64,000 bases of DNA from Edaphobacillus lindanitolerans (lineage in GTDB: Bacteria; Bacillota; Bacilli; Bacillales_A; Planococcaceae), in contig NZ_FTPL01000003.1 in assembly GCF_900156305.1 (NCBI RefSeq), positions 1 through 64,000 on the forward strand, written 5' to 3'. Positions 47,048 to 56,743 of the stretch are shown here, piece after piece; within the stretch, counting starts at the first letter, position 1, and each line of letters begins with the position of its first letter. The translations under genes and the position numbers were made by a program. The notes under the pieces were generated by a model, which worked only from the letters and a program-made list of their open reading frames with translations, made no database searches and was not told the DNA's origin.

Positions 47048-47995
47048 ATGGGAAATCCCGCTGCCCCGAAACGGGCAACAGTCCGGCAGATGATTGCAAA
47101 GTCCGCAGGAAATAAACGAAAACGGGCGGCGGAGCGGGCGGTTCCCGTCGTCCTCTTTCTGATCGCCGCGGTGTCCGTCCTCACCACCATCGGCATCGTC
47201 GGCACATTGGTTGCAGAAACGGTGACGTTCTTTACAAAAGTCCCGTTCTGGTCGTTCATCACCGGGAGAGAGTGGCTGCCATTCTCGAACAAGGATGCGC
47301 AGTTCGGCATTCTCCCGCTGATCATCGGTACGCTCAAAGTCACGTTCATTGCGGTGATCACGGCCGTCCCGATAGGCCTGTCCGCGGCAATCTATCTGAG
47401 CGAGTACGCTTCCGACAACACCCGCCGCATCATCAAGCCGGTGCTTGAAGTGCTCGCGGGAATCCCGACGATCGTCTATGGATTCTTCGCACTCACGTTC
47501 GTCACACCGCTGCTTCAGACGGTGATCCCCGGCCTGAAGATCTTCAATGCACTCAGCCCGGGCATCGTCGTCGGCATCATGATCATTCCGATGATCGCTT
47601 CCCTGTCCGAAGACGCGATGTCGGCCGTGCCGAATCCGATCCGTGAAGGGGCACTCGCCCTCGGGGCCACCCGGTTTGAAGTGGCCGTGAAAGTCGTCCT
47701 GCCGGCAGCGCTGTCCGGGATCCTGGCCTCGGTCGTGCTGGCCACCTCCCGGGCGATCGGAGAGACGATGATCGTGTCTCTTGCCGGAGGGGCCACCCCG
47801 GCGTTCAATCTCGGCTTCACGGATTCCATCCAGACGATGACGGCTTACATCGTCCAGGTTTCAACGGGCGATGCCGGTTACGGGACGCCGATCTATTATT
47901 CCATCTATGCGGTCGGATTCACCTTGTTCCTGTTCACACTCCTCATGAACTGGATCGCCCACCGCATCACGAAGAGATTCAGGGAGGCGTATTAA
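47048..47995 (+). CDS. pstC: Phosphate ABC transporter permease PstC
   Basis: This is one of two membrane subunits of the Pst importer. The 315-residue protein has a basic N-terminus and six helices. The EAA loop is seen as VPNPIREGALALGATRFEVAVKVVLPAALSGI, and the family segment GREWLPF occurs before it. AGGAGGTAC precedes the ATG. It ends one base before the pstA start codon. Confidence 0.95.
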   Translation: MGNPAAPKRATVRQMIAKSAGNKRKRAAERAVPVVLFLIAAVSVLTTIGIVGTLVAETVTFFTKVPFWSFITGREWLPFSNKDAQFGILPLIIGTLKVTFIAVITAVPIGLSAAIYLSEYASDNTRRIIKPVLEVLAGIPTIVYGFFALTFVTPLLQTVIPGLKIFNALSPGIVVGIMIIPMIASLSEDAMSAVPNPIREGALALGATRFEVAVKVVLPAALSGILASVVLATSRAIGETMIVSLAGGATPAFNLGFTDSIQTMTAYIVQVSTGDAGYGTPIYYSIYAVGFTLFLFTLLMNWIAHRITKRFREAY

Positions 47996-47996
47996 G

Positions 47997-48902
47997 ATGA
48001 GGATCACTGAAAAGCCGCCGGCCCGTGTCCTGATCGACCGCGAAGCCGTCGCAGGCCGGATGGGTTTCCGAAAAGCGGTCAATGCCGCGTTCAGCGTGCT
48101 GTTCCTGTCTGCGACGCTGCTGGCCCTCCTCGTGCTCGGCGTCCTGTTCTACCGCATCGTTTCACAGGGGTTCGGCCATCTGTCTCCTGCTTTCTTTGAG
48201 AACTTCGCTTCGCGGATGCCGGAGAAGGCCGGCGTCAAGGCTGCCCTTGTCGGGTCGCTCTGGCTGATGGCGGTTGTTGCGCCGGTCTCCCTGATCCTCG
48301 GGATCGGGACGGCGGTCTATCTGGAAGAGTACGCGAAAAAGAACCGGCTCAACGATTTTATCCGGATGAACATTTCCAACCTTGCCGGTGTGCCGTCGGT
48401 CGTGTTCGGACTGCTCGGCCTGACGATCTTCGTCCGGGCACTCGCCCTCGGCAACAGCATCCTCGCTGCCGGCTTCACGATGAGCCTGCTGATCCTTCCG
48501 GTGATCATCGTGGCCGCCCAGGAAGCGATCCGTTCGGTTCCCCGGGAGCTGCGTGAGGCGTCCTACGGGATGGGCGCGACAAAGTGGCAGACCATAATCC
48601 GGGTCGTTCTTCCGGGTGCCGTGCCGGGCATCCTGACAGGCAGCATCCTCGCGCTTTCCCGGGCAATCGGGGAGACGGCACCGCTCATCGTGATCGGAGT
48701 GCCGGTGATCATCCAATTCCTGCCCGCGGGCGTCCTGGACACGTTCACGGCGCTGCCGATGCAGATCTACGACTGGGCGAAACGCCCGCAGGCCGCTTTC
48801 CAGGAAGTTGCGTCCGCCGGCATCATTGTCCTGCTTGCACTGCTGCTCGCCATGAATTCCGTCGCCGTGCTCATCCGAAACAAATTCCAGAAGCGATATT
48901 AA
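47997..48902 (+). CDS. pstA: Phosphate ABC transporter permease PstA
   Basis: This is the second Pst permease, 301 residues with six helices. Features include ASRMPEKAGVKAALVGSLWLM, the EAA loop VPRELREASYGMGATKWQTI and a C-terminal helix before NKFQKRY. The start is almost contiguous with pstC. The assignment to PstA rather than PstC rests on order and these segments. Confidence 0.95.
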   Translation: MRITEKPPARVLIDREAVAGRMGFRKAVNAAFSVLFLSATLLALLVLGVLFYRIVSQGFGHLSPAFFENFASRMPEKAGVKAALVGSLWLMAVVAPVSLILGIGTAVYLEEYAKKNRLNDFIRMNISNLAGVPSVVFGLLGLTIFVRALALGNSILAAGFTMSLLILPVIIVAAQEAIRSVPRELREASYGMGATKWQTIIRVVLPGAVPGILTGSILALSRAIGETAPLIVIGVPVIIQFLPAGVLDTFTALPMQIYDWAKRPQAAFQEVASAGIIVLLALLLAMNSVAVLIRNKFQKRY

Positions 48903-48920
48903 TCAAAGGAGGCATGCCAG

Positions 48921-49751
48921 ATGGTCCAAGTGATGGAACGGACACGCGAACGGGCAGGGCTGAAACAGACCGCCGCTCCGGCGGTGCCCGATGTCCGGCC
49001 GCTCGTCTATGATACGAAGCTGCTCAATCTCTGGTACGGCAATCACCATGCGCTCAAAAACATCGATCTGCCGATCCGGGAAAACGAAGTGACCGCGATC
49101 ATCGGCCCTTCGGGGTGCGGCAAATCAACGTATATCAAAACTTTGAACCGGATGGTCGAACTTGTCGATGATGTCCGGACATCCGGGGAGATCCTTTACC
49201 GGAGCCGCAATATCTTCGACCGGAATTACCCGGTCGAGGAGCTCCGCACCCGTGTCGGGATGGTCTTCCAGAAGCCGAATCCTTTTCCGAAGTCGATCTA
49301 TGACAATGTCGCCTATGGTCCCCGCATCCACGGGATCCGGAACCGCCAGATCCTCGATGAGATCGTCGAGAAGAGCCTGCGCGGGGCTGCCATCTGGGAC
49401 GAAGTGAAAGACCGCCTGAACACGAACGCCTACTCGCTCTCCGGCGGCCAGCAGCAGCGGATCTGCATTGCCCGTGCATTGGCCATCGAGCCGGACGTCA
49501 TCCTCATGGATGAGCCGACTTCCGCGCTGGATCCGATTTCCACGCTGAAGGTCGAGGAGCTTGTACAGGAACTGAGGGAAGATTATTCGATCGTCATCGT
49601 GACCCACAACATGCAGCAGGCCGCTCGGATTTCCGACAGGACGGCATTCTTCCTGAGCGGGGAAGTCGTGGAGTTTGATGAGACGGACAAGATGTTCTCC
49701 AACCCGGAGCACAAGCGGACGGAGGATTATATTTCTGGCCGGTTCGGCTGA
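48921..49751 (+). CDS. pstB: Phosphate ABC transporter ATP-binding protein PstB
   Basis: This is the ATPase of the Pst importer, 276 residues. It has Walker [10 protein letters not shown], the PstB-typical [20 protein letters not shown], the Q-loop [11 protein letters not shown], the signature LSGGQQQR, Walker [16 protein letters not shown] and the switch His in [18 protein letters not shown] lies upstream of ATG 48921; a second ATG at 48933 is possible. An N-terminal extension of about 30 residues is variable. Confidence 0.96.
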   Translation: MVQVMERTRERAGLKQTAAPAVPDVRPLVYDTKLLNLWYGNHHALKNIDLPIRENEVTAIIGPSGCGKSTYIKTLNRMVELVDDVRTSGEILYRSRNIFDRNYPVEELRTRVGMVFQKPNPFPKSIYDNVAYGPRIHGIRNRQILDEIVEKSLRGAAIWDEVKDRLNTNAYSLSGGQQQRICIARALAIEPDVILMDEPTSALDPISTLKVEELVQELREDYSIVIVTHNMQQAARISDRTAFFLSGEVVEFDETDKMFSNPEHKRTEDYISGRFG

Positions 49752-49763
49752 GGAGGAGAGCGG

Positions 49764-50432
49764 ATGAGAAGCACGGAAAGTGTCAGGAAGACATTCGACC
49801 AGGAACTCGAGGCGCTGAAGCAGACCCTGCTCCGGATGGTGGACCTTGCGGAGCGGGCACTGGAAGATTCGATGATGGCACTCAAAGAGCAGAATCTGCT
49901 GCTGGCCAAAGTCGTCATCGACAGCGACGCCGAGATCAACCGGCTCGACGAAGAGATCAACGGCTGGGTGATCCAGCTGATCGCCCAGCAGCAGCCGGTG
50001 GCGACGGATCTCCGGAAGATCATCACCGCACTCAAGATTTCGACGGACGTGGAGCGGGTCGGGGACCTGGCGGCGAACATCGCCAAGTGCACGCTCCATA
50101 TCGGGGACGAACCGCTCATCAAGCCGATCGTCGACATCCCGAAGATGGCCTCGATCGTCCAGGAAATGCTGCGCAAGTCGTTCGATGCCTATGACCTGGA
50201 AGACCCGCGCCTCGCGCTTGAAATCGCCGAAACCGACGACCGGGTCGACCGGCTGTACGGTGAACGGATCCGTGAACTCATGCAGATCATGACCCTCACC
50301 CCCCGGCGGGTAAATCAGATCACCCAGCTCGCGTTCATCTGCCGCAACCTTGAGCGGGTCGGCGACCACGCGGTGAACATGGCCGAGAGCATCCTCTATC
50401 TGACGAAGGGCGAGCAATATCACCTGAATTGA
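49764..50432 (+). CDS. phoU: Phosphate uptake regulator PhoU
   Basis: PhoU links the Pst transporter to the PhoR-type sensor and to (p)ppGpp and potassium physiology in many bacteria. The 222-residue all-helical protein has two PhoU repeats, with metal-binding blocks ISTDVERVGDLAANIA (first) and CRNLERVGDHAVNMAES (second). GAGGAGAG precedes the ATG. It is the last gene of the pst operon. Confidence 0.95.
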   Translation: MRSTESVRKTFDQELEALKQTLLRMVDLAERALEDSMMALKEQNLLLAKVVIDSDAEINRLDEEINGWVIQLIAQQQPVATDLRKIITALKISTDVERVGDLAANIAKCTLHIGDEPLIKPIVDIPKMASIVQEMLRKSFDAYDLEDPRLALEIAETDDRVDRLYGERIRELMQIMTLTPRRVNQITQLAFICRNLERVGDHAVNMAESILYLTKGEQYHLN

Positions 50433-50444
50433 TGGCCGGTGGAC

Positions 50445-50549
50445 GAAAGTTAAGAAAAGCGGTCCGTATGTAAAGAAAGACCGACTGAATGTTAAGGAAG
50501 GCCTTCTGTATGTTAAGAAAACTCTCTTGAATGTGAAGAAAGCCCTCCC
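50445..50549. repeat. Five degenerate 21-bp tandem units after phoU
   Basis: Units start at 50445, 50466, 50487, 50508 and 50529, exactly 21 bp apart. The consensus is roughly G(t/a)ATGTtAAGaAAg-cc--ct. The fifth unit forms the left arm of the phoU terminator. The unit resembles the minus-strand unit of the array at 43718-43843, because both combine GAATG-type and AGAAAG-type cores at the same period. Confidence 0.72.
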
Positions 50550-50569
50550 TGCGCCGGGAGGGCTTTTCG
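50540..50569 (+). terminator. Terminator of pstSCAB-phoU
   Basis: AAGCCCTCCC (50540-50549) pairs with GGGAGGGCTT (50556-50565) and is followed by T residues. Its left arm is the last unit of the 21-bp array. Confidence 0.9.
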
Positions 50570-50627
50570 AATGCATCGGAGTTGGTGTAAAATCGGTAAA
50601 AGTCAGAATTGCAAGAAGGGGATGGCC

Positions 50628-51425
50628 ATGATTCTTGAAATGGAAGGCGTCTCGAGAAAACGCGACGGACGCTGGGTGCTGAAGGAGATCGACTGGCGGG
50701 TGGAAAAAGGCGACCACTGGGTGCTGTACGGATTGAACGGTTCGGGCAAGACGTCGCTGCTCGAACTGATCAATGCCTACCTGTTCCCGACTGAGGGGAC
50801 GGTGCGGGTGCTCGGGATGGAGTTCGGGAAGACCTACCTGGCGGAGCGGCTGCGGAGTCAGATCGGCTTCGTTTCCTCATCGGTCGCCCATAAGCTCCGG
50901 CCGGACGACAATGCCTACGAAGTCGTGCTGAGCGGGGCGTTCTCCTCGATTGGCCTGTATGAGGACACCACCGAGGAGATCGACCGCAAAGGCGTGGACA
51001 TCCTTCGGGAGCTCGGATGCCTGGACTACGCCAACCGGAACTTCCATACGCTCTCGCAGGGAGAGCGGCAACGCGTCCTCATCGGCCGGGCGCTCATGGC
51101 CGACCCCTCGCTCCTCATCCTGGACGAGCCGACAAACGGCCTGGACTTCATCGCGCGGGAAGAACTGCTGGACTCGGTCGCCCGCATTGCCCGGCGTCCG
51201 GACGGGCCGACAATCCTGTATGTCACCCACCACGTGGAGGAGATCCTGCCGGAGTTCAATAAAACGCTCCTTCTGAAGGAAGGACGGGTGTTTGATGCCG
51301 GACATACTTCCGATCTGATCAGCTCCGAATGCCTCTCCGGATTTTTCGGGCTGCCGGTTGCCGTGGACTGGCAGGAAGGACGTCCGTCACTGACTAAAAA
51401 GCAGGCCGAAGTGAGCCGGAAGTGA
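50628..51425 (+). CDS. ABC transporter ATP-binding protein (YlmA-like)
   Basis: This is a stand-alone ABC ATPase of 265 residues. It has Walker A GLNGSGKTS, Q-loop region IGFVSSSVAHKL, signature LSQGERQR, Walker B LLILDEPTNGLD and switch His in VTHHVEEI. The VEKGDHWVLYGLNGSGKT context and the length resemble B. subtilis YlmA and ModF-type ATPases. No permease is adjacent, so its transport role is uncertain. ATG at 50628 lies six bases beyond AGAAGGGG; the ATG at 50622 abuts it. Confidence 0.87.
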   Translation: MILEMEGVSRKRDGRWVLKEIDWRVEKGDHWVLYGLNGSGKTSLLELINAYLFPTEGTVRVLGMEFGKTYLAERLRSQIGFVSSSVAHKLRPDDNAYEVVLSGAFSSIGLYEDTTEEIDRKGVDILRELGCLDYANRNFHTLSQGERQRVLIGRALMADPSLLILDEPTNGLDFIAREELLDSVARIARRPDGPTILYVTHHVEEILPEFNKTLLLKEGRVFDAGHTSDLISSECLSGFFGLPVAVDWQEGRPSLTKKQAEVSRK

Positions 51426-51438
51426 TCCCAGACAAAAG

Positions 51439-51472
51439 AACAGCACAGTCCCAAACCGGGGACTGTGCTGTT
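51439..51472. terminator. Bidirectional terminator between the ATPase and citM genes
   Basis: AACAGCACAGTCCC (51439-51452) pairs with GGGACTGTGCTGTT (51459-51472). The genes on either side converge. Confidence 0.9.
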
Positions 51473-51480
51473 TCCTTTAT

Positions 51481-52818
51481 TCAGATCGCAATAACCCCAA
51501 TCAGCACCGACACGAACAGCAGGATGAGGGCGATGCCCCACATCCAGAAGAACGAGTAGCGGAGGTGCTTGCCCATCTCCAGGCCGGAGAGGCCGAGGGC
51601 GAGCCAGACGCCCGGCGCAAGCGGGGACACGAATGTGCCGACGATGTTCCCGACGATCATCGAGTAGGCGGTCGACAGGGAATCGATCCCGAAGCCCGAG
51701 GCGATCTGCTCAACAACCGGGAACAGGCCGAAGTAGTAGGCATCCGTGCTGAGCAGCAGGTCGAACGGAAGGCCGAGGACCCCGATGATGATGTGCAGGT
51801 ACGGTGCGATCGCAGACGGCAGGACCCCGACCGCATCACCCGCGATGGCATCGAGCATGCCGGTGCCGTTCAGGATGCCGAGGAACAGGCCGGCAGCCAG
51901 GATGATGGAGGCCATTGTGAGCGCACTCGGCGCGTGTGCGCGGATCCTGTCCATCTGGTCATTGACGCTCGGGTAGTTGACCGGAAGTGCAATGGCCACA
52001 CCGATCATGAAGGCGAGCCCGGCCGGGATGATTCCCCAGACGAGGAGGCCGATGACGGCGACCGCGAGGACGGCGTTGAACCAGATCAGCTTCGGTCTGG
52101 CAAGTGAACCGCTTTCTTCGCCGGCTTCCGCCACACCCGAGAACGGATCTTCTGCAGGAATGTCGAGGGCAGCGGCGGCTTCAAGGGACCCGTACTGTCT
52201 GGTGATCCTGCGCTGTTCCCGCAATCCGAGCAGGACGGCGATGATCACCATGACGACGAGGCCGATGATCTGGACCGGGATGAGCGGGCGCCACAGTTCG
52301 GTGACGTCCATTTCGAGAACCGAAGCCACCCGGCCGAGCGGGCCTGCCCAAGGCACCATGTTCATGATGCTCGCCGCACCGCCGACGAGCAGGAGCAACA
52401 GATACGGATTCATCTTCAGCCGCTTGTAGACCGGCAGGAGCGCAGGAATCGTGATCAGGAAGGTGGAGGCGCCCGATCCGTCCAGGTGGGCGACCATCGC
52501 CACGAGGACGGTGACGAGGCTGACGACCACGACGTTCCCTTTGGAGAAGACGACCATCTTGTTGATCATCGGTTCAAACAGTCCGACGTCCTGGAGGATT
52601 CCGAAGAAGATGATGGCAAAGATGAACATGACGGCGACGGAAATGACGGACTTCACACCGTCATTGAAAAAGTCACCGATCTCGGAGAAAGCAAATCCGG
52701 CGATCATCGCCCCGACGATCGGCGGCAATACCATTGCCACGATCGGGGTCACACGCCCGCTGATGAGCAGGGCCACGATGACCAGGATAATGAGAAAGCC
52801 GACAAGGCTGAGACTCAA
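51481..52818 (-). CDS. citM: CitMHS family metal-citrate/proton symporter
   Basis: This is a secondary transporter that brings in citrate complexed with Mg2+ or a related ion. The 445-residue protein has about 12 membrane helices. Family blocks include HLDGSGASTFLITIPALLPVY, MNMVPWAGPLGRVASVL and LPFDLLLSTDAYYFGLFPVV. The start is TTG at 52818 with GGGGG eight bases upstream; no ATG fits the first helix. It sits beside a CitT/CitS-type two-component system, which in B. subtilis controls citM, so citrate or a similar tricarboxylate is the likely substrate. Confidence 0.93.
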   Translation of the reverse strand: MSLSLVGFLIILVIVALLISGRVTPIVAMVLPPIVGAMIAGFAFSEIGDFFNDGVKSVISVAVMFIFAIIFFGILQDVGLFEPMINKMVVFSKGNVVVVSLVTVLVAMVAHLDGSGASTFLITIPALLPVYKRLKMNPYLLLLLVGGAASIMNMVPWAGPLGRVASVLEMDVTELWRPLIPVQIIGLVVMVIIAVLLGLREQRRITRQYGSLEAAAALDIPAEDPFSGVAEAGEESGSLARPKLIWFNAVLAVAVIGLLVWGIIPAGLAFMIGVAIALPVNYPSVNDQMDRIRAHAPSALTMASIILAAGLFLGILNGTGMLDAIAGDAVGVLPSAIAPYLHIIIGVLGLPFDLLLSTDAYYFGLFPVVEQIASGFGIDSLSTAYSMIVGNIVGTFVSPLAPGVWLALGLSGLEMGKHLRYSFFWMWGIALILLFVSVLIGVIAI

Positions 52819-52942
52819 TGTTAAAACCCCCTATGCTTGAATGCGTTTTCAGTAGTCTGAAAATAACATATCGTCATGGGGGGAATATATCTTCTTCACA
52901 TAAATCAGATAGGTTCCATAAGGGGAATAAAGTTCATAAGTT

Positions 52943-53629
52943 TCACTTTGGAAGGTACTGTCTTTCCGGCCGGCCGACGGTCCCGTAGATGGACTTCGTC
53001 GTGAGCAGGCCTTCCGAAACGAGGTATTCCAGATATCGCCGGGCGGTGGAGCGGCTCGTGCCGATCTGCCTGCTCAGCTCGGCGGCAGTGATTCCGCCGA
53101 TCGCTTCTTCGCGGAACAGCCGGTTGATCTCATTGAGCGTGATCGGATCGATTCCCTTCGGCAGTCCCGCTGCATCCGTGTCACTGCGCCCCCGGTGCCC
53201 GGTGAATCCGTCGATTTCCTCCTGGCTCAGCCCGACGCGCCCGGAGAGCCGCTCCCGATAGGCCCGGTAGCTCTCCAGTGTCCTTTTGAAACGGCCGTCG
53301 TCAAAGGGCTTCAGGATAAGATCGAACACGCCCCCGCGGAGCAGTTCCCGGACCGTCTCCGCCTCATTCGCCGCGGTCACGGCGATGATGTCCGCCTGTT
53401 GATATCGGCTGCGGATCTCATGGAACAGTCCGGCTCCGTCCGTGTCAGGGATGTAAAAGTCGAGCAGGATCAGATCGGGCACCGACTTCTCCAGAAGTCC
53501 GATCGCCTCCTTTGCGCTCCGCGCAATGCCGGTCACCCGGAATCCGTCCACTTTTTCCACGTAATGACGGTTCACCTCGGCGACCCGGAAGTCATCCTCG
53601 ATGATGAGTACGGTATAATCGTCGTTCAT
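52943..53629 (-). CDS. citT: Response regulator, CitT/DcuR type
   Basis: This is a 228-residue response regulator. The receiver has acidic residues in IIEDDFRVAEV, phosphoacceptor Asp57 in LILLDFYIPDTDG and Lys in LILKPFDDGRF. A helix-turn-helix follows near the C-terminus (GGITAAELSRQIGTSRSTARRYLEYL). It is likely activated by the adjacent sensor kinase, with which it overlaps by 4 bp, and is likely to control the divergent-free citM gene 124 bp downstream in the same direction. Confidence 0.93.
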   Translation of the reverse strand: MNDDYTVLIIEDDFRVAEVNRHYVEKVDGFRVTGIARSAKEAIGLLEKSVPDLILLDFYIPDTDGAGLFHEIRSRYQQADIIAVTAANEAETVRELLRGGVFDLILKPFDDGRFKRTLESYRAYRERLSGRVGLSQEEIDGFTGHRGRSDTDAAGLPKGIDPITLNEINRLFREEAIGGITAAELSRQIGTSRSTARRYLEYLVSEGLLTTKSIYGTVGRPERQYLPK

Positions 53630-55251
53630 TGGTCTACCCCCGATTTCTTCGGAATGCTGATGATGAAGCAGGCACCGCCCATATCCCCGTCTTCGATGAG
53701 CAGCTCGCCGCCCGTCCGGCCCAGCGCCTCGATTGCCAGCGCAAGCCCGTTGCCCCGACCGTCGCCTTTCGTTGAAAATCCGGCCCGATAGATGTTTTGT
53801 GCATCCTCTTCCCGGATCCCTGCACCGGAATCTTCCACCTCAAACAGCAGATCGTCCCCGACATCGGTGAAGTATAGCCGGACGCGGCGGTTCCCTTCTC
53901 CATTTCCCCGCACTGCATCAAAAGCATTCTCGATGACATTCCCGAGTGCTGTGAGAAGGGCGTCCTGTGCGTCTTCTGACAAGGGCTGCCCGAGCCGGCT
54001 GTACGGATCAAGCGACAGGTCGATCCCGAGTTCCTGCGCCTGTACGAATTTCCCTTGGATCAGCGCCCCGATGAGCGGGTCTGACACATTTTCGGACAGG
54101 AATTTTGTCCGGCTGCTCCGGATGTTCTCTTCCTTTTTGATGAACTCGATCGCATCTTCGGTCTGCCCGTGGATGAGCAGGCCGAGGATGACGTGCAGTT
54201 TGTTCGAATGTTCATGGGTCTGGGCGCGCTGGGTGTTCGCATACTGGCGGATCCTCGATAGTTCCTCCGTCATTTTCTGCAGGTCACTCTTCTTCCGGAA
54301 CGTGATGACCGCACCGGTGCCGCCGCTCGTGAACGGAACTTGGTTCACAAGGACGACTTGGCGGCCGAGCATCATTTCGCGGTCTTCCAGCCTCATCCGC
54401 AGATCGCCGATCGAGGGGAGAAGCTCCCTGACCGGCAGCCGGGGAATCCTGTCGGAGCCCGCCAGCCCTTCCTCTGTCAGAATCTCACCCGCAGCGGCAT
54501 TCACGGACGTGATCCGCCCCTCCCCGTCGACGGCGATGATGCCTTCGCGCACGGATTGGAGAATCGCTTCTTTCTGATCGTACAGGCGTGAAATCTCTTC
54601 CGGCTCCATGTTTCGGAGAAGGGATTTGATATGGCGCGAGATCAGTACCGATCCGGCCAATCCGGCGATGACCACAAATGTGAGCGTGAGCCAGATCGAG
54701 CGGCTCTGTGCGCGGGCGATCGCCTGCACATTGTCGTTCAGGAAGCCGACCGATACGACCCCGACCACCTCCCCCTCTGAAATGACGGGGACCTTACCGC
54801 GGATGGACAGGCCGAGCGATCCCTCTTTCTTGGAAACATACGATTCGCCGGACAGGAGCGCCCGGTCATTGTCCCCGCCGACCATTTCATTGCCGATCCT
54901 TGACGGATCAGGATGGGAATACCGGATCCCGTCCAGGTTGCCGACAACGATGAACTCGGCGCCGGTCTTCTTGCGGATCGGCTCGACGATGCCCTGGATG
55001 ACGGCTGCGGGATCCCCGAGGCTGAATGCCTCCCGGAGTTCCGGGATGTTCGCCACGGTCTCTGCGATGCCGAGTGCCCGTCTGCCCACCTGGTCTTCCG
55101 TGCTTTCGGAAAGGAAGTGGCGGAGGAACAGGCCGAATGCGAGGCAGATGACGATGACGAGCAGGCTGATCAGGCCGATCATCCGCATGAGGAGGCCAAG
55201 TTTCGGCTTATTGGATCTGTTTTTAGTGCTGGAGTAAGTGCTTGCTGTCAT
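53626..55251 (-). CDS. citS: Sensor histidine kinase, CitS/DcuS type
   Basis: This is a 541-residue membrane sensor. TM1 (about 22-42) comes first. An extracellular PAS-like (CitA/DcuS) domain follows, with RRALGIAETVANIPELREAF and GVVSVGF, then TM2 (about 178-198), a cytoplasmic PAS domain and a SPOB-type phosphoacceptor His in QTHEHSNKLHVILGLL. The HATPase has NVIENAFDAV, DSGAGI and GRGNGLALAIEALG. The frame is open further upstream, but ATG at 55251 with AGAGGT eight bases away starts the protein properly. It is paired with the CitT-type regulator. Confidence 0.93.
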   Translation of the reverse strand: MTASTYSSTKNRSNKPKLGLLMRMIGLISLLVIVICLAFGLFLRHFLSESTEDQVGRRALGIAETVANIPELREAFSLGDPAAVIQGIVEPIRKKTGAEFIVVGNLDGIRYSHPDPSRIGNEMVGGDNDRALLSGESYVSKKEGSLGLSIRGKVPVISEGEVVGVVSVGFLNDNVQAIARAQSRSIWLTLTFVVIAGLAGSVLISRHIKSLLRNMEPEEISRLYDQKEAILQSVREGIIAVDGEGRITSVNAAAGEILTEEGLAGSDRIPRLPVRELLPSIGDLRMRLEDREMMLGRQVVLVNQVPFTSGGTGAVITFRKKSDLQKMTEELSRIRQYANTQRAQTHEHSNKLHVILGLLIHGQTEDAIEFIKKEENIRSSRTKFLSENVSDPLIGALIQGKFVQAQELGIDLSLDPYSRLGQPLSEDAQDALLTALGNVIENAFDAVRGNGEGNRRVRLYFTDVGDDLLFEVEDSGAGIREEDAQNIYRAGFSTKGDGRGNGLALAIEALGRTGGELLIEDGDMGGACFIISIPKKSGVDQ

Positions 55252-55361
55252 GGGAAGTACCTCTTTTATCGGATACTGAAAAACCGGACATAAAGTTATG
55301 TTGATTATACATGAACAGGCATGCGGACGGGCGCATCCGGGCGGCAGCCCCATCGGCCCGA

Positions 55362-55398
55362 TAAAAAAACAGCAAAGTCCCGCAGGGAACTTTGCTGA
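55362..55398 (-). terminator. Terminator of the NCS2 permease gene
   Basis: CAGCAAAGT (55370-55378) pairs with ACTTTGCTG (55389-55397), with an inner CCC/GGG. On the minus strand the stem is followed by seven T residues. Confidence 0.9.
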
Positions 55399-55423
55399 CT
55401 CAATGGAAGGTGAGATGATCAAT

Positions 55424-56743
55424 TCAAAGATGCTTCCGCAATTCCTGGTGCCGGGCTTCCGGTTTTTTCTGCGGCCGTGCCTGGCTCATGAGGACCCGCT
55501 CCGCCACGACGGCGATGATGGCGCCGAGGACGAGGCCGTTGCTCATGATCGAGGTGAGGACGGGGGCCATTGAAGAGAAGGCTTCCGTGGGGACGAACAT
55601 CGAGCCGACCCCGGCGAACAGCGAAATACCGGCAACCTGGAACAAGTTTGTTTTGTCTTCGAGTGATTCAAATTCCCTGAATGCGAGGCTGATCGTGCTT
55701 GCGAACACCGGGAAGATGGCCGCATACCCGACTGCTACCGGAATCGCGGAAAAGAACGCCGTGATCGGCGGGAACAGGCTGATCGCCACAATCGTGGCCG
55801 ATCCGAGAATGAACGGCAGCCGCTCGCTGATGCGCGTGGTCGCAATGAATCCTGCGGACCCTGAGATCGGCACGGGACCGATGGCCGAGAAGGAGCCGGC
55901 GAGCAGCTGGTTGATCCCCGACACGAGGCCGGTCTGCCGCGTCCTGGAACGGTCGACATTCTTGCCCTGCCGCTCGAGCACGCCCTGGACGACTTTCACC
56001 GTTGCCAGCATGTTCGCAAGCAGCAGGAGGGTGATGAAGAGCACCATCGGAACGAGGTCCGCCTCCATCCGGGGGGCGCCGAACGCGAACAGCCGGGGCA
56101 GATTGAATACTTGTCCCGCCCGGGCGACCGGTTCGGACAGTCCGAGAAGGGCAAACGCGGACCAGCCGAAGATGATGCTTGCCAAGACCGAATAATGGCC
56201 GACTTTCGGCACCCGCCTGAAGGCATACGAGAAGATGATGATCAGTGCGGACATCAGCAGGATTTCCGGCTGGACCACCGTCGATCCTCCGCTCAGGCCG
56301 AACATCCCTTTCAGGAACGAGCCGCTCAGCTGGATGACCATCAGGATCAGATAGATGCCGGTGACCGTCGGCGTGAACAGGCCGGAGAGCTTTTCAACGA
56401 GCCCGAACAGGCTCAGCACGATGAAGATCACACCGCTCAGCAGGAAGGCGAACTGAAGCACGCGGAGCGTCTCGGACGGAGAACCGAACAGGACGGTGCC
56501 GAGGCCTGCGTATAGCGTGAACACGCCCCACCAGAGTCCGGCCGGGCCTTCCTGGATCGGGAGCCGGTGGCCGAAGAACGTCTGGAGCAGCCCGGCGATG
56601 CCGAGCACGAAGAGGGAACGCTGGACGAATGCGATGGCGTCCCCAGTATCGAGCCCGTAGGATGCCGCGATCGTCACCGGAATGACCACGCTGCTCATCA
56701 GGATGAATAACGCCCATTGAAGGGCAGGGAAAATGTGTTTCAT
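55424..56743 (-). CDS. NCS2 family xanthine/uracil permease
   Basis: This is a nucleobase:cation symporter of 439 residues with about 12-14 membrane helices. Family markers include LQTFFGHRLPIQEGPAGLWW near the N-terminus and the repeat-type segments INQLLAGSFSAIGPVPISGSAGFIATT and MSNGLVLGAI. Whether it carries xanthine, uracil or another base cannot be told. A good promoter lies upstream (TTGCCA at 56811-56816 and TATACT at 56789-56794 on the minus strand, 16-bp spacing). No purine riboswitch was seen in the short leader. Confidence 0.9.
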   Translation of the reverse strand: MKHIFPALQWALFILMSSVVIPVTIAASYGLDTGDAIAFVQRSLFVLGIAGLLQTFFGHRLPIQEGPAGLWWGVFTLYAGLGTVLFGSPSETLRVLQFAFLLSGVIFIVLSLFGLVEKLSGLFTPTVTGIYLILMVIQLSGSFLKGMFGLSGGSTVVQPEILLMSALIIIFSYAFRRVPKVGHYSVLASIIFGWSAFALLGLSEPVARAGQVFNLPRLFAFGAPRMEADLVPMVLFITLLLLANMLATVKVVQGVLERQGKNVDRSRTRQTGLVSGINQLLAGSFSAIGPVPISGSAGFIATTRISERLPFILGSATIVAISLFPPITAFFSAIPVAVGYAAIFPVFASTISLAFREFESLEDKTNLFQVAGISLFAGVGSMFVPTEAFSSMAPVLTSIMSNGLVLGAIIAVVAERVLMSQARPQKKPEARHQELRKHL

